Positions 7,768 through 15,369 of a stretch of DNA of 29,934 nucleotides are shown here, one piece after another. Origin of the DNA: Actinomycetota bacterium (GTDB lineage Bacteria > Actinomycetota > Actinomycetes > S36-B12 > UBA5976). Position 1 is the stretch's first letter; every line of letters begins with the position of its first letter. A model generated the notes under the pieces. The model worked only from the letters and a program-made list of their open reading frames with translations. It made no database searches and was not told where the DNA came from. The position numbers and the translations under genes were made by a program. Location of the stretch: contig JAFMIT010000006.1 in assembly GCA_017853815.1 (NCBI GenBank), forward strand, positions 1 to 29,934, in the 5' to 3' direction.

Positions 7768-8384
7768 TGAACGCCGAGATCAATCCCATTTCTGCTCCTG
7801 AGGCGGTAGTGACTGCTCCAGTCGATCAGCAGCGGATTGAAGCGGCGGTGCGCGAAATTCTTTTCGCCATCGGTGAAGATCCTGAACGCGATGGACTTCT
7901 GCAAACTCCGTCTCGGGTAGCCAAGGCATACGAAGAACTCGTTGCTGGCATGCGCCAAAATCCGGCAGAAGTTTTGTCGACGACATTTGATCTCGGGCAT
8001 GAAGAATTGATTGTCGTTCGAGACATTGAAGTCCAATCTTTGTGCGAACATCACATGTTGCCTTTCCACGGCGTTGCCCACATCGGATACATCCCGGGCG
8101 AAAGTGGTCGGATTACGGGCCTTTCGAAGTTGGCCAGGCTCGTCGACGTGTACGCACGTCGTCTTCAAGTTCAAGAGCGATTGACGACCCAGATTGCCGA
8201 TGCTTTGACCGAGGTACTTGAGCCGCGCGGTGTGCTCGTCGTTATCGATGCCGAGCACATGTGCATGTCGATGCGCGGCATTCGCAAACCCGGTGCCCGC
8301 ACGGTCACTTCAGCGGTTCGCGGTCAGCTTCGTGATGCTGCCACTCGCGCTGAGGCCATGGCAATCTTGAATAACAAGGCCTAA
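7767..8384 (+). CDS. folE: GTP cyclohydrolase I
   Basis: 205 aa, starting at a GTG that shares one base with the ftsH stop (TAGTG), so translation is probably coupled; GGAGAG lies just upstream. The zinc ligands Cys93, His96 and Cys166 sit in Cys-Glu-His-His and His-Met-Cys-Met contexts. The tail motif around Arg-Gly-Ile-Arg-Lys-Pro is that of canonical type IA enzymes. It converts GTP to 7,8-dihydroneopterin triphosphate, the entry step of folate synthesis, and is followed by folP, folB and folK in pathway order apart from folP. Confidence 0.96.
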   Translation: MNAEINPISAPEAVVTAPVDQQRIEAAVREILFAIGEDPERDGLLQTPSRVAKAYEELVAGMRQNPAEVLSTTFDLGHEELIVVRDIEVQSLCEHHMLPFHGVAHIGYIPGESGRITGLSKLARLVDVYARRLQVQERLTTQIADALTEVLEPRGVLVVIDAEHMCMSMRGIRKPGARTVTSAVRGQLRDAATRAEAMAILNNKA

Positions 8385-8386
8385 AC

Positions 8387-9226
8387 ATGACTGACGTGAA
8401 AAGACACACTCAAGTCTGGGGAGTCTTGAATGTCACTCCGGACTCTTTCTCCGACGGCGGGCTCTACGAGAATCCGCGGCAGGCATACGCGCACGCGAAA
8501 GCCATGCTTGATGCGGGTGCAGATGTCATCGATGTTGGTGGCGAATCGACTCGGCCAGGTGCACGGCCGGTAGCTGGCGACACCGAAATCAACAGGGTGA
8601 TTCCCATCATTCAGGCCATGGCTCGAGTCGGTGTTCATGTCAGCGTAGACACCATGCATGCAGATGTGGCTGCTCGCGCAGTTGAAGTAGGCGCCAAGAC
8701 CATCAACGATGTCTCGGGTGGTCTCAATGATCCAGAAATCTTGCAGGTCGCTGCTCGGTCGGACGTTGATTTAGTGCTGATGCACTGGCGCGGTCCAAGC
8801 GACGTGATGGATCAACTCGCGACATATACAGACGTAACTCAGGAAGTTATTGCAGAGCTCTTGGAGCGCAAAGCAGCGGCGATCCGGGCAGGCGTTTCAG
8901 AGGATCGAATCATTCTCGATCCAGGCTTTGGTTTCGCGAAAAATCCTGAACACAATTGGCAACTTCTCAGAGATATCGATGAGTGGAACACGCTTGGTTC
9001 CCGCGTGCTGGTAGGCGTTTCGCGGAAGCGCTTCTTGGGTGATTGTGTGCCAGATGATTCAGATGGCGCGGCCGACGATCGTGATGCTGCCACGGCGGCT
9101 GTCAGTACCTTTGCTGGGATGCATGGTGTGTGGGCAGTTCGCGTTCACGATGTTGCTGCAACCGTCTCCGCGCTCAAGGTGGCGACCAAGCTGCATGTGA
9201 GCGGCAAACCTTGGGAGATCTGGTAG
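8387..9226 (+). CDS. folP: Dihydropteroate synthase
   Basis: 279 aa. Signature 1 Asn-Val-Thr-Pro-Asp-Ser-Phe-Ser-Asp-Gly-Gly (15-25) and signature 2 Gly-Gly-Glu-Ser-Thr-Arg-Pro-Gly-Ala (51-59) are complete. An Asp-Pro-Gly-Phe-Gly-Phe-Ala-Lys segment (about 184-191) and Ser-Arg-Lys-Arg-Phe (about 211-215) complete the pterin and phosphate sites. It condenses 6-hydroxymethyl-dihydropterin diphosphate with para-aminobenzoate and is the sulfonamide target. The ATG is two bases after the folE stop, with no separate ribosome binding site visible, consistent with coupling. Confidence 0.97.
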   Translation: MTDVKRHTQVWGVLNVTPDSFSDGGLYENPRQAYAHAKAMLDAGADVIDVGGESTRPGARPVAGDTEINRVIPIIQAMARVGVHVSVDTMHADVAARAVEVGAKTINDVSGGLNDPEILQVAARSDVDLVLMHWRGPSDVMDQLATYTDVTQEVIAELLERKAAAIRAGVSEDRIILDPGFGFAKNPEHNWQLLRDIDEWNTLGSRVLVGVSRKRFLGDCVPDDSDGAADDRDAATAAVSTFAGMHGVWAVRVHDVAATVSALKVATKLHVSGKPWEIW

Positions 9227-9228
9227 TC

Positions 9229-9591
9229 ATGTCTCGCGATGAGATTCGGATAGCCGGTATCGAAGGGTTCGGCTACCACGGTGTTCTCGATTCCGAACGA
9301 GCGAACGGGCAGACTTTTCGTGTCGATGTCGTTTTGCATGTGGATCTCAGTGCCGCGGGGCAGAGCGACGATCTGGCTCAGACAGTTGATTACGGCACGG
9401 TTGCGCAACGCATCCATGATGTGATTGTCGGCGAGCCAGTTGATCTCATCGAAACTCTCGCTCAGCGGATTGCAGATGTGTGTCTCTCCTATTCGCTCGT
9501 AGACAGCGTCGAAGTGACCGTCAACAAACCTCAGGCGCCGATTCAGGTTCCTTTCGACCACGTCGCCGTCATCATTCGTCGAGGACGGTGA
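9229..9591 (+). CDS. folB: Dihydroneopterin aldolase
   Basis: 120 aa from the ATG at 9229, two bases after the folP stop; GGGAG lies ten bases upstream. A longer frame starting inside folP is rejected. The catalytic Glu23 (Asp-Ser-Glu-Arg) and Lys100 (Val-Asn-Lys-Pro) align with Glu22 and Lys100 of the well-studied bacterial enzymes. The Asp-Tyr-Gly motif is at 54-56. It removes glycolaldehyde from dihydroneopterin to give 6-hydroxymethyl-dihydropterin, the substrate of FolK next door. Confidence 0.95.
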   Translation: MSRDEIRIAGIEGFGYHGVLDSERANGQTFRVDVVLHVDLSAAGQSDDLAQTVDYGTVAQRIHDVIVGEPVDLIETLAQRIADVCLSYSLVDSVEVTVNKPQAPIQVPFDHVAVIIRRGR

Positions 9592-9595
9592 CTTC

Positions 9596-10096
9596 GTGTC
9601 AGGCCCTCGTCGTGCTGTGATTGCTCTTGGTAGCAACATGGGGGACAGTGTTGAAATCCTGAAGTCGGCAGTGGCTTCAATTGCACAACTGCCACAAACT
9701 CGCTTACTTGATGTGTCACGGCTGTATGCGACCAAGCCCGTCGGTGGACCTGAACAAGCTGACTTCTTGAATGCTGCTGTGCTCGTAGAGTCAGATCTCG
9801 ACGCTGAAGAGCTTCTAGACAAACTCCATGGCATCGAAGCTGCGGCCGGCCGAGTTCGTGATGTTGTCTGGGGGCCTCGCACCCTCGACCTCGACCTCAT
9901 CGATGTCGAGAATGTTGTGAGTGATCGAGCGAACCTTCAGATTCCTCACCCTCGAGCTCACGAACGACAGTTTGTGGTGCACCCGATGCAAGACGTAGCG
10001 CCACAGTGGTCGCTGCGCGGTGTGCCCTTGTCGCACTGGGTAACAATCGATGACGATGTGAAGGTTTTCGCAGACTGTGGCTGGAGTGCATCGTGA
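9596..10096 (+). CDS. folK: 6-hydroxymethyl-7,8-dihydropterin pyrophosphokinase (HPPK)
   Basis: 166 aa, with a GTG start four bases after folB; GAGG lies upstream in the folB end. Motifs: Leu-Gly-Ser-Asn-Met-Gly-Asp (11-17), Trp-Gly-Pro-Arg-Thr-Leu-Asp-Leu-Asp (92-100) with magnesium ligands Asp98 and Asp100, and Ile-Pro-His-Pro-Arg-x-His-Glu-Arg (116-124). It transfers diphosphate from ATP to hydroxymethyl-dihydropterin, making the FolP substrate. Folate genes E, P, B and K therefore sit together. No dihydrofolate synthase or reductase is in the window. Confidence 0.96.
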   Translation: MSGPRRAVIALGSNMGDSVEILKSAVASIAQLPQTRLLDVSRLYATKPVGGPEQADFLNAAVLVESDLDAEELLDKLHGIEAAAGRVRDVVWGPRTLDLDLIDVENVVSDRANLQIPHPRAHERQFVVHPMQDVAPQWSLRGVPLSHWVTIDDDVKVFADCGWSAS

Positions 10097-10602
10097 AGCC
10101 GACGACTCTTGGCCTCTTAATCAAAATCGCGTGCATCACGTTGGTTCTTGGATGGGCCATCAACGCGATGCTGTGGTGGTTTCTTAGCGTCGGTTTCGGA
10201 GTCGGCGCTGGTTCGCCAGCAGGCATTGCCGTCGTCGATTTGTCACTGCTGTTGTGGACCATTGCGGTTCGCAAGCGACTCCCGCGGACAGTGAAAGCGG
10301 CCGACGGCTCAATCTCGCTGGTTCGGGCAACCAATCCACTGTCGCAACTTGTAGCTGCGCGAACTGCGGCGCTGGCGCTTGCAGCTAGCCGCGCCGGAAG
10401 TGCTCTGGCAGGTTTCTATTGTGGATTGGCCGCGGCTGGCTCTGTGCACATGACGGCCGAATACAGCCGAACCGCGGTCATGTTGGAAGCACTCACGGCT
10501 ATTTTGGCAATCGGTCTTGTCGCAATCGCGCTGTGGCTTGAGCACATCTGCAAACTTCCGAGACCGCCGCTAGAAACTTCTGAGGCAGCAGAAACAGCGT
10601 AA
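10093..10602 (+). CDS. DUF3180 family membrane protein
   Basis: 169 aa with a GTG start that overlaps the folK stop by four bases (GTGA). Four hydrophobic segments are visible (about 8-31, 37-56, 93-119, 132-153). The central Asn-Pro-Leu then Ala-Ala-Arg-Thr-Ala-Ala-Leu-Ala-Leu-Ala pattern is the hallmark of DUF3180, an actinobacterial family that commonly follows folK. Function is unknown. The gene is tightly coupled to folK and ends exactly one base before the convergent kinase gene. Confidence 0.85.
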   Translation: MKPTTLGLLIKIACITLVLGWAINAMLWWFLSVGFGVGAGSPAGIAVVDLSLLLWTIAVRKRLPRTVKAADGSISLVRATNPLSQLVAARTAALALAASRAGSALAGFYCGLAAAGSVHMTAEYSRTAVMLEALTAILAIGLVAIALWLEHICKLPRPPLETSEAAETA

Positions 10603-12003
10603 TTAGCTGATGTTCGACTTAGCCATCGAAAGTTGAGCAATCGTTCCACCTTTGCTCGAAGCGGGGCGGAGCGAAACTTGTGCACCGATAACTGCCGCGA
10701 GCCGAGCAACAATCGCGAGACCAAGACCAGTACCTGAATCATCGCTTCGACCACGCCAGAAACGGTTGAACGCTTTCGTTGCATCAGCAGGTGAGATGCC
10801 TGGGCCTTCATCGATTACTTCTACTTCGATGCGGTCTTCAACCTGCTTGGCACTGATAGTGATGGTGCCGCCTTCGGGGGTGAAGTCCAAAGCATTGTCG
10901 AGATACGCATCAAGAATTTGGTCGACTGCCATCGGCGTAGCAGCAGCCTGCAGGTTTGGTGCCGCTTTCGCAATCAACCGGATATTGCGCTCCTGAGCAA
11001 GAGGCATCCAGAGCTCTGCTTTGGTGTTGACCGCGTTGGTCACGTCGATGTGTTCGAGCTGGGGATTGCTGCCTTCAAGTCGAGCGAGAGCGAGAAGACC
11101 ATCAACCAGCATCTGAAGTCGAACCACTTCCGCAGACGCTGCCTCAATTGCATCGGCCGATGCGTCAGGGTTGTCCACAACAGCTGCAGCGTTTTCGAGC
11201 TTTAGTCTGAGTGCGGTGAGCGGCGTGCGCAGCTGATGAGAGGCGTCCGAGGCGAAAGATCGCTGACTGTCCAGAACGGTTTTGAGCCTCTCCACCATGA
11301 AGTCGAAGGCTTGTTCGAGTTGTCGCACTTCTGGCGCCGAGGTTGGGTCGCCGCTGTCCATGTTGTTGAGTCGAAGTTCGAGATTTCCCATCGCCACTTC
11401 GCTCGTAGCGCGCTGAATTCGACGAAGCCGTTCCGTAATCGCATTGGCGATAATGACTGTGGCAATCAACGTGATGAAGATGGTGAGAAAGCCGACTACC
11501 ACAAGTCCACGGATGCGATTGCTCACAAGCTCGTCGATGGCTTTACCTGAGAAGCTAATCCGAAGTGTGCCGATAATTCGGTAGCTATCTTCGATAGGCA
11601 CCGCCGTGTACACCAATTCGTCTTTGAGCGTCTCAGATTGTCGTTCGCCAGTGGCTGCCTTGCCGGTAATTGCTGCGACTACTTCAGGACGGTTGGTGTA
11701 GTCCTCGCCGATGTCTGTCTTGTCCGACGATGCGAGCACTACGCCGTTTCCATCAGTGACAATGACGCGGGCGCCAGATTCTGCAGTCTTGAGGTAATTG
11801 GTGATGACTGTCTGCACGCCTTTGAGGTCGTTAGTTTCGATGCCCGTGTCAACATTGTCCGCCAGTCGCCACGCATCGCGCTCGAGCGATGTGTAGATCT
11901 GGGTGTGTTCCATGTTGTCGAGGTAGCCGAACAGCGGAATGTCTTGAATGACCAGCATCAAGACGATGATGCTGACAAAAGCTCCGATTAACCGCCTGCG
12001 CAC
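10603..12003 (-). CDS. Sensor histidine kinase, Cache-like sensor with HAMP
   Basis: 466 aa from a GTG at 12003, 26 bases downstream of the response regulator. Membrane segments at about 5-24 and 165-187 flank an extracytoplasmic domain (about 25-160) with the pattern Asp-Gly-x-Gly-Val-Val-Leu-Ala-Ser and a second half with Tyr-Thr-Ala-Val-Pro-Ile, like single Cache sensors that bind small ligands. HAMP follows (about 187-240). The H box is Ser-His-Gln-Leu-Arg-Thr-Pro-Leu with phospho-acceptor His256. The N box (Asp-Asn-Ala-Leu), G1 Asp-Glu-Gly-Pro-Gly-Ile and G2 Gly-Thr-Gly-Leu-Gly-Leu are intact. It should be an active kinase. The ligand is unknown. Confidence 0.92.
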   Translation of the reverse strand: MRRRLIGAFVSIIVLMLVIQDIPLFGYLDNMEHTQIYTSLERDAWRLADNVDTGIETNDLKGVQTVITNYLKTAESGARVIVTDGNGVVLASSDKTDIGEDYTNRPEVVAAITGKAATGERQSETLKDELVYTAVPIEDSYRIIGTLRISFSGKAIDELVSNRIRGLVVVGFLTIFITLIATVIIANAITERLRRIQRATSEVAMGNLELRLNNMDSGDPTSAPEVRQLEQAFDFMVERLKTVLDSQRSFASDASHQLRTPLTALRLKLENAAAVVDNPDASADAIEAASAEVVRLQMLVDGLLALARLEGSNPQLEHIDVTNAVNTKAELWMPLAQERNIRLIAKAAPNLQAAATPMAVDQILDAYLDNALDFTPEGGTITISAKQVEDRIEVEVIDEGPGISPADATKAFNRFWRGRSDDSGTGLGLAIVARLAAVIGAQVSLRPASSKGGTIAQLSMAKSNIS

Positions 12004-12029
12004 TGTTCGAATCTACCAATCAGCGCGGT

Positions 12030-12704
12030 TTACGCGATGTCGAGACGGAAACCAACTCCACGCTTCGATTCAATCCACTCTGGATGTCCGATTTTCTTGC
12101 GGATAGCTGCGATATGCGCATCAACTGTCTTCGGGGTCACGTAGAGAGCGGTATCCCAGACCCGTTCGAGCAATTCAGTTCGCCGAAGCACAGCGCCTGG
12201 ATCTTCGGCCAAGGTTGAGAGCAACTCAAACTCTGTCGCGGTGAGATGAATTTCTTCGTCACCGACGAAAACTCGTTGGGCACGGCGATCGATCATCAGC
12301 TGACCGATGTGTTGCGCTTCATGCTTATCGCCAGGTGCATCGCTGGTGGTGCGACGAGTGACTGCGCGGATGCGCGCGACGAGCTCGCGAACACCGAAAG
12401 GCTTTGAAAGGTAGTCATCAGCTCCGAGTTCAAGACCCACCACGCGATCGATTTCGTCGTCGCGGGCGCTGACCACAATGATGGGAACGGAAGAGGTCGC
12501 GCGGATCTCTCGGCAGACGTCGTAGCCATCACGGTCTGGAAGCCCAAGGTCGAGAAGCACTACATCCGGTGGATTGGCACCGAGCGCGTATTGCGACCCT
12601 TCGTTGCCAGTAGTGACGTGATGAACTTCGAAGCCCGCCAAGCGCAGGCCGTCTGATAGACCGCTCGCTACCGCAGGGTCGTCTTCAACTAACAAGATTC
12701 TCAT
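12030..12704 (-). CDS. OmpR/PhoB-family response regulator
   Basis: 224 aa from the ATG at 12704 (Met-Arg-Ile-Leu-Leu-Val-Glu-Asp-Asp, the usual family start). An in-frame GTG at 12740 would add 12 basic residues and is less likely. Receiver domain: acidic pocket Asp8/Asp9, phospho-acceptor Asp52, switch Ser79 and Lys101. The C-terminal winged helix (about 125-224) has the Leu-Thr-Ala-Thr-Glu-Phe-Glu-Leu-Leu strand-helix start and a recognition helix ending Val-Asp-Ala-His-Ile-Ala-Ala-Ile-Arg-Lys-Lys. It forms one operon with the kinase and diverges from a gene for a secreted acidic protein. The region between them carries direct and inverted repeats suited to its binding. Confidence 0.94.
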   Translation of the reverse strand: MRILLVEDDPAVASGLSDGLRLAGFEVHHVTTGNEGSQYALGANPPDVVLLDLGLPDRDGYDVCREIRATSSVPIIVVSARDDEIDRVVGLELGADDYLSKPFGVRELVARIRAVTRRTTSDAPGDKHEAQHIGQLMIDRRAQRVFVGDEEIHLTATEFELLSTLAEDPGAVLRRTELLERVWDTALYVTPKTVDAHIAAIRKKIGHPEWIESKRGVGFRLDIA

Positions 12705-12760
12705 GGGTGCATCTTGCCTGTGTCTTTGCCGCTTGCCCACCGTTTTTCACTACTTAGTCC

Positions 12761-12850
12761 ACCTGTTATTCAGGTCTTGGCTGAACGTTGGAAGAACGTT
12801 CTTCATTTCCCTACCCAATGCCGAGAGCAAGCCGTAAACTTCAGGCATTG
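12761..12850. promoter_or_regulatory. Divergent regulatory region with three dyads and an 11-bp spaced direct repeat
   Basis: Between the response regulator start (12704) and the acidic-tail gene (12861): an inverted repeat ACCTG-N5-CAGGT (12761-12775); the heptamer GAACGTT twice at 12783-12789 and 12794-12800, 11 bp start to start (one helical turn, as in many OmpR/PhoB sites); a perfect 14-bp palindrome GAAGAACGTTCTTC (12791-12804); and an inverted repeat CAATGCC (12816-12822) with GGCATTG (12844-12850) that ends on the ribosome binding site. The repeats are seen directly. That the adjacent regulator binds them is inference. Confidence 0.55.
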
Positions 12851-12860
12851 GAGGTGTGAG

Positions 12861-13406
12861 ATGGCAGTCAAAGTTAAGACCGTCTTTACGGCGTTGTCGT
12901 TCGCTGCTGCAGCTGCTGCTGCAACCTCATTTAATTTTCAAATTCTCGCGACCTCTGGTGCGAACTCAAGCGGTTTGGAATTTGCGGAACTTGCCCCTCC
13001 AGCACCGACCGTGAGCACGGTTGAGACTGTCGGCGGCATCAAAACCATCATTGCGTACGTCACGCAGACGGCCGAAGGCAAAGTTGTCATCAAGACTCTG
13101 CCCGCTGTCACGGTCACGGCTCAGCCCACCGGCCCTGGTGTTCCGACCAACGCTGGTGGCGCAACTGCATCGACGACCCCGACTGGTCCGACCGTAGAAC
13201 CGATTCCGACCAGCACGAGCACGGCCACCCCGAGCCCATCGCTGACCACAGTCTCAACGCCCGTTCCAACGGTCACCGAAACACCTGCACCGAGCATGAC
13301 GCAGGCTCGTGTTTCAGTGAAGGCAACACCTGTGCCAACGCTCACGAGCGAAGACGATGCTGATGAGGATGACGACGATTCTTCCTCGCACCGCGACGAC
13401 GACTAA
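12861..13406 (+). CDS. Secreted or membrane-anchored Pro/Thr/Ser-rich protein with acidic tail
   Basis: 181 aa from the ATG at 12861, preceded by GGAGGTGTGAG; upstream in-frame starts overlap the regulator's leader and lack a ribosome binding site. Residues 1-30 are a signal peptide or anchor with an Ala run. Residues 31-75 form a short beta-like segment (Val-Glu-Thr-Val-Gly-Gly-Ile-Lys-Thr-Ile). About 85 residues of Thr-Pro-Ser linker follow, and the C-terminus is a cluster of Asp/Glu with one Arg (about 163-181). No catalytic motif or cell-wall sorting signal is visible. It is divergent from the two-component operon, making it a plausible target of that system. Its architecture resembles the unrelated-looking gene at 23692-24015. 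Function unknown. Confidence 0.7.
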   Translation: MAVKVKTVFTALSFAAAAAAATSFNFQILATSGANSSGLEFAELAPPAPTVSTVETVGGIKTIIAYVTQTAEGKVVIKTLPAVTVTAQPTGPGVPTNAGGATASTTPTGPTVEPIPTSTSTATPSPSLTTVSTPVPTVTETPAPSMTQARVSVKATPVPTLTSEDDADEDDDDSSSHRDDD

Positions 13407-14236
13407 CTCGTCCTCGACTTAATCCAGCGCAGAACTCCGAGCCACACTGCCACTGTCACGATGGCAGAAACCGCTGTCGCATTCATTTCTGGAGCTGGAG
13501 TAATCCAGATCGGCGAAATCGCGACGACAGCGTCCGCGTAGCCCACCACAAGAATGCCAAACACATTGTTGATGAGGTGTGCGCCGAGAGTGATTTCAAG
13601 TCCGCCGAACTGTCTCGCTGCCATCACCCATCCAAAACTGATCGCTCCATAAGCAAGAAACGCGAATCCGGCGTTTCCAGCTGCTTCAGGGTTGAGTAAA
13701 TGGGGAAGTGCAAAAAGCGCGGTCGTTAGTGCAATCACGATTGCATCTGATTGGAATGCGCGCCCGAGTGCTTGGGTGATGACTCCGCGGAAAAGAACTT
13801 CTTCAGATGAGATTTGAATCGGGATGAAGATAAGTCCCACTAACAGCATCGGAATGAACGTAGCCGGTGTGAAAACCAACGAAAAACTATGTGGATCCAT
13901 CGCGTACGCAACAGCTGCGCCCACCACGAGAAGACCTCCCCAGACCGCCGCCCCCAGAGCAACCAGACGCCACCGAAAGCGATCGGCAGATGTCACCAGA
14001 GTTTTGATAGGTCGTTTGTAAATCACGGGCGCTAGCAGTGCAAGACCGAGTACAGGTATCGCGCTAGAAAATGAGACGACGAGCGATTGCCATGGCTCGT
14101 CTCCGAGTACTGCATCAAAGCCAAGTGAAAAAATCTGACCAACAATGAGCAGCGCCGTAAACATCAGCCAGATTACGAGCACGATGGTGCCGACGTTTTC
14201 GTTTGCCCCTTTGAGAGGTCTAAAGAAGTCACTCAT
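13403..14236 (-). CDS. CPBP (Abi/CAAX-like) family intramembrane metalloprotease
   Basis: 277 aa with about eight hydrophobic segments. The CPBP motifs are complete: Glu145-Glu146-x3-Arg150, Phe-x3-His179 and His220-x3-Asn within Gly-Ala-His-Leu-Ile-Asn-Asn. These define the membrane-embedded glutamic protease fold shared with Rce1. Substrates of bacterial members are mostly unknown; some process signalling or bacteriocin-related peptides. Its ATG overlaps the stop codon of the upstream NuoD-like gene by four bases (ATGA), so the two are co-translated. Its 3' end overlaps the convergent acidic-tail gene by four bases. Confidence 0.88.
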   Translation of the reverse strand: MSDFFRPLKGANENVGTIVLVIWLMFTALLIVGQIFSLGFDAVLGDEPWQSLVVSFSSAIPVLGLALLAPVIYKRPIKTLVTSADRFRWRLVALGAAVWGGLLVVGAAVAYAMDPHSFSLVFTPATFIPMLLVGLIFIPIQISSEEVLFRGVITQALGRAFQSDAIVIALTTALFALPHLLNPEAAGNAGFAFLAYGAISFGWVMAARQFGGLEITLGAHLINNVFGILVVGYADAVVAISPIWITPAPEMNATAVSAIVTVAVWLGVLRWIKSRTS

Positions 14237-15177
14237 CGTTCAATTTCTCCGTAACACAGCGGCATGGCGAAAAGATCGCCGAGTGCATTTTCCAGACTCT
14301 TTCCCCGTGACGTCGCTTGCCACGTGCCGAGAGCCAGGAGGGATGGCGAGGTGAGCGCCACACGCAGCGGCGATTTTCCACCATCGCTGTGCAGCCAGAC
14401 GCCGACGGTTCCAGTCGTGGCTCGACACTCTTTGTAGGAGTCACCCACGGGCACTCGCACGACTTTTGGCAGAGTGACATCAATGGCGCCAGGCGTGGCG
14501 TTGAGGTGATCCAGAGTCGCAGACACCTGCTCTGCAAAGTTAGACAGCAGTGCATGGTGAGCTTGGAATTGCTCGTCGTTCGCCGGACTCCACCCAAAGT
14601 CCATCAACTGCAGCTCTGGCCACTGCAGGGACTCGATTTCGTGGTTGATTCGCTCTGAAGCGTCGGCGTCTACATCGTGTGCCACACCGCCGAGGCGGAT
14701 GAATGAAACGTGTAGTCGGGCACCAGTGATTGCTTCGGTCAGTTCAACAAGTCGCTCTCGTGGTTCGAGCCATGCCGCTGGGTCAGCGCTATTGCCTGCC
14801 AAGTGTTGTGCCAGGCCAGTCATGTTCTGCAATGCAAGTAGGAGTTCGCGAAGTAGCACGGCCCGCGGTGGTGGGACGAGGCCCATCAAATCTTCACACG
14901 CGAGGGCGTAGGCAATCTCTGCAGCGACAGGAGTGAGCCAGTTGTGCCGATTGATCAGGGAGAGTCCCTGTCGGTAATCCCGCACCTCGAGCAACTTTTC
15001 ATCGCCGCGGTGACCGTCACCGAAACTGGTTGACACACGACTGATGAGGCCGTGCTCAAGTTCAACGTCTAGCGATAACTGGCCTTGGCCAAGCGGATGG
15101 ACTGCGGGAAGCGTGACAAAGGCCGGCGGCGCTCCCACGGAGAGCGTGTGGCGACCGTCGCCGAGCTGCAGCTTCAT
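14233..15177 (-). CDS. Shortened NuoD / [NiFe]-hydrogenase-large-subunit-like paralogue
   Basis: 314 aa from the ATG at 15177 (a TTG four codons earlier is possible). Recognisable NuoD landmarks in order: His-Pro near residue 27; Gly-His-Arg-Gly-x-Glu-Lys-Leu-Leu-Glu with Tyr-Arg-Gln (about 56-70); Ile-Ala-Tyr-Ala-Leu-Ala-x-Glu-x-Leu (about 88-97); Pro-Pro-Arg-Ala-x-Leu-Leu-Arg; a Phe-Ile-Arg-Leu-Gly-Gly-Val motif; a Ser-Asp-Gly-Gly-x-x-Pro-Leu-Arg segment; and the final Gly-Glu-Ile-Glu-Arg, the usual NuoD end. It is roughly 90-100 residues shorter than NuoD: the central part is missing. The quinone-site His and Tyr appear replaced (Gln and Trp). No other complex I gene is nearby. The family is clear, the function is not; it is co-translated with the CPBP protease. 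Confidence 0.72.
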   Translation of the reverse strand: MKLQLGDGRHTLSVGAPPAFVTLPAVHPLGQGQLSLDVELEHGLISRVSTSFGDGHRGDEKLLEVRDYRQGLSLINRHNWLTPVAAEIAYALACEDLMGLVPPPRAVLLRELLLALQNMTGLAQHLAGNSADPAAWLEPRERLVELTEAITGARLHVSFIRLGGVAHDVDADASERINHEIESLQWPELQLMDFGWSPANDEQFQAHHALLSNFAEQVSATLDHLNATPGAIDVTLPKVVRVPVGDSYKECRATTGTVGVWLHSDGGKSPLRVALTSPSLLALGTWQATSRGKSLENALGDLFAMPLCYGEIER

Positions 15178-15247
15178 GGGCGCATCCAAACAGTATTGGT
15201 ATGGGAATAGCAGACTGGTGGACGGTTTCGCTCGGGTGTGGACGCGA

Positions 15248-15278
15248 TTGGTGACTCTTCAAGGCCATGTCCTACTAT
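15248..15278 (+). promoter_or_regulatory. Putative promoter of tRNA-Phe
   Basis: A -10-like TACTAT (15273-15278) lies ten bases before the tRNA start. TTGGTG (15248-15253) and the overlapping GGTGAC (15250-15255) provide a -35-like element at 19 or 17 bp spacing. Identified by eye only. Confidence 0.4.
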
Positions 15279-15288
15279 TCGCCCCGCT

Positions 15289-15365
15289 GGCCAGGTAGCT
15301 CAGTTGGTACGAGCGTCCGCCTGAAAAGTGGAAGGTCGACAGTTCGATCCTGTCCCTGGCCACCA
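15289..15365 (+). tRNA. tRNA-Phe (GAA)
   Basis: Full cloverleaf. The acceptor GGCCAGG (15289-15295) pairs with CCTGGCC (15355-15361). The D stem is GCTC/GAGC, and the anticodon stem TCCGC/GTGGA holds the loop CTGAAAA, giving anticodon GAA. The T arm contains TTCGATC. The discriminator A (15362) is followed by an encoded CCA (15363-15365). It is the only one of the three tRNAs here with an encoded CCA. Confidence 0.97.
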
Positions 15366-15369
15366 GCGA

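Noticed and set aside
7764..8258. 164-codon open frame on the minus strand
   Set aside because: Antisense to folE, which is certain; no recognisable protein features.
9145..9900. 251-codon open frame on the minus strand
   Set aside because: Antisense to folP, folB and folK, all of which have full catalytic motifs; Ser/Arg-rich shadow translation.
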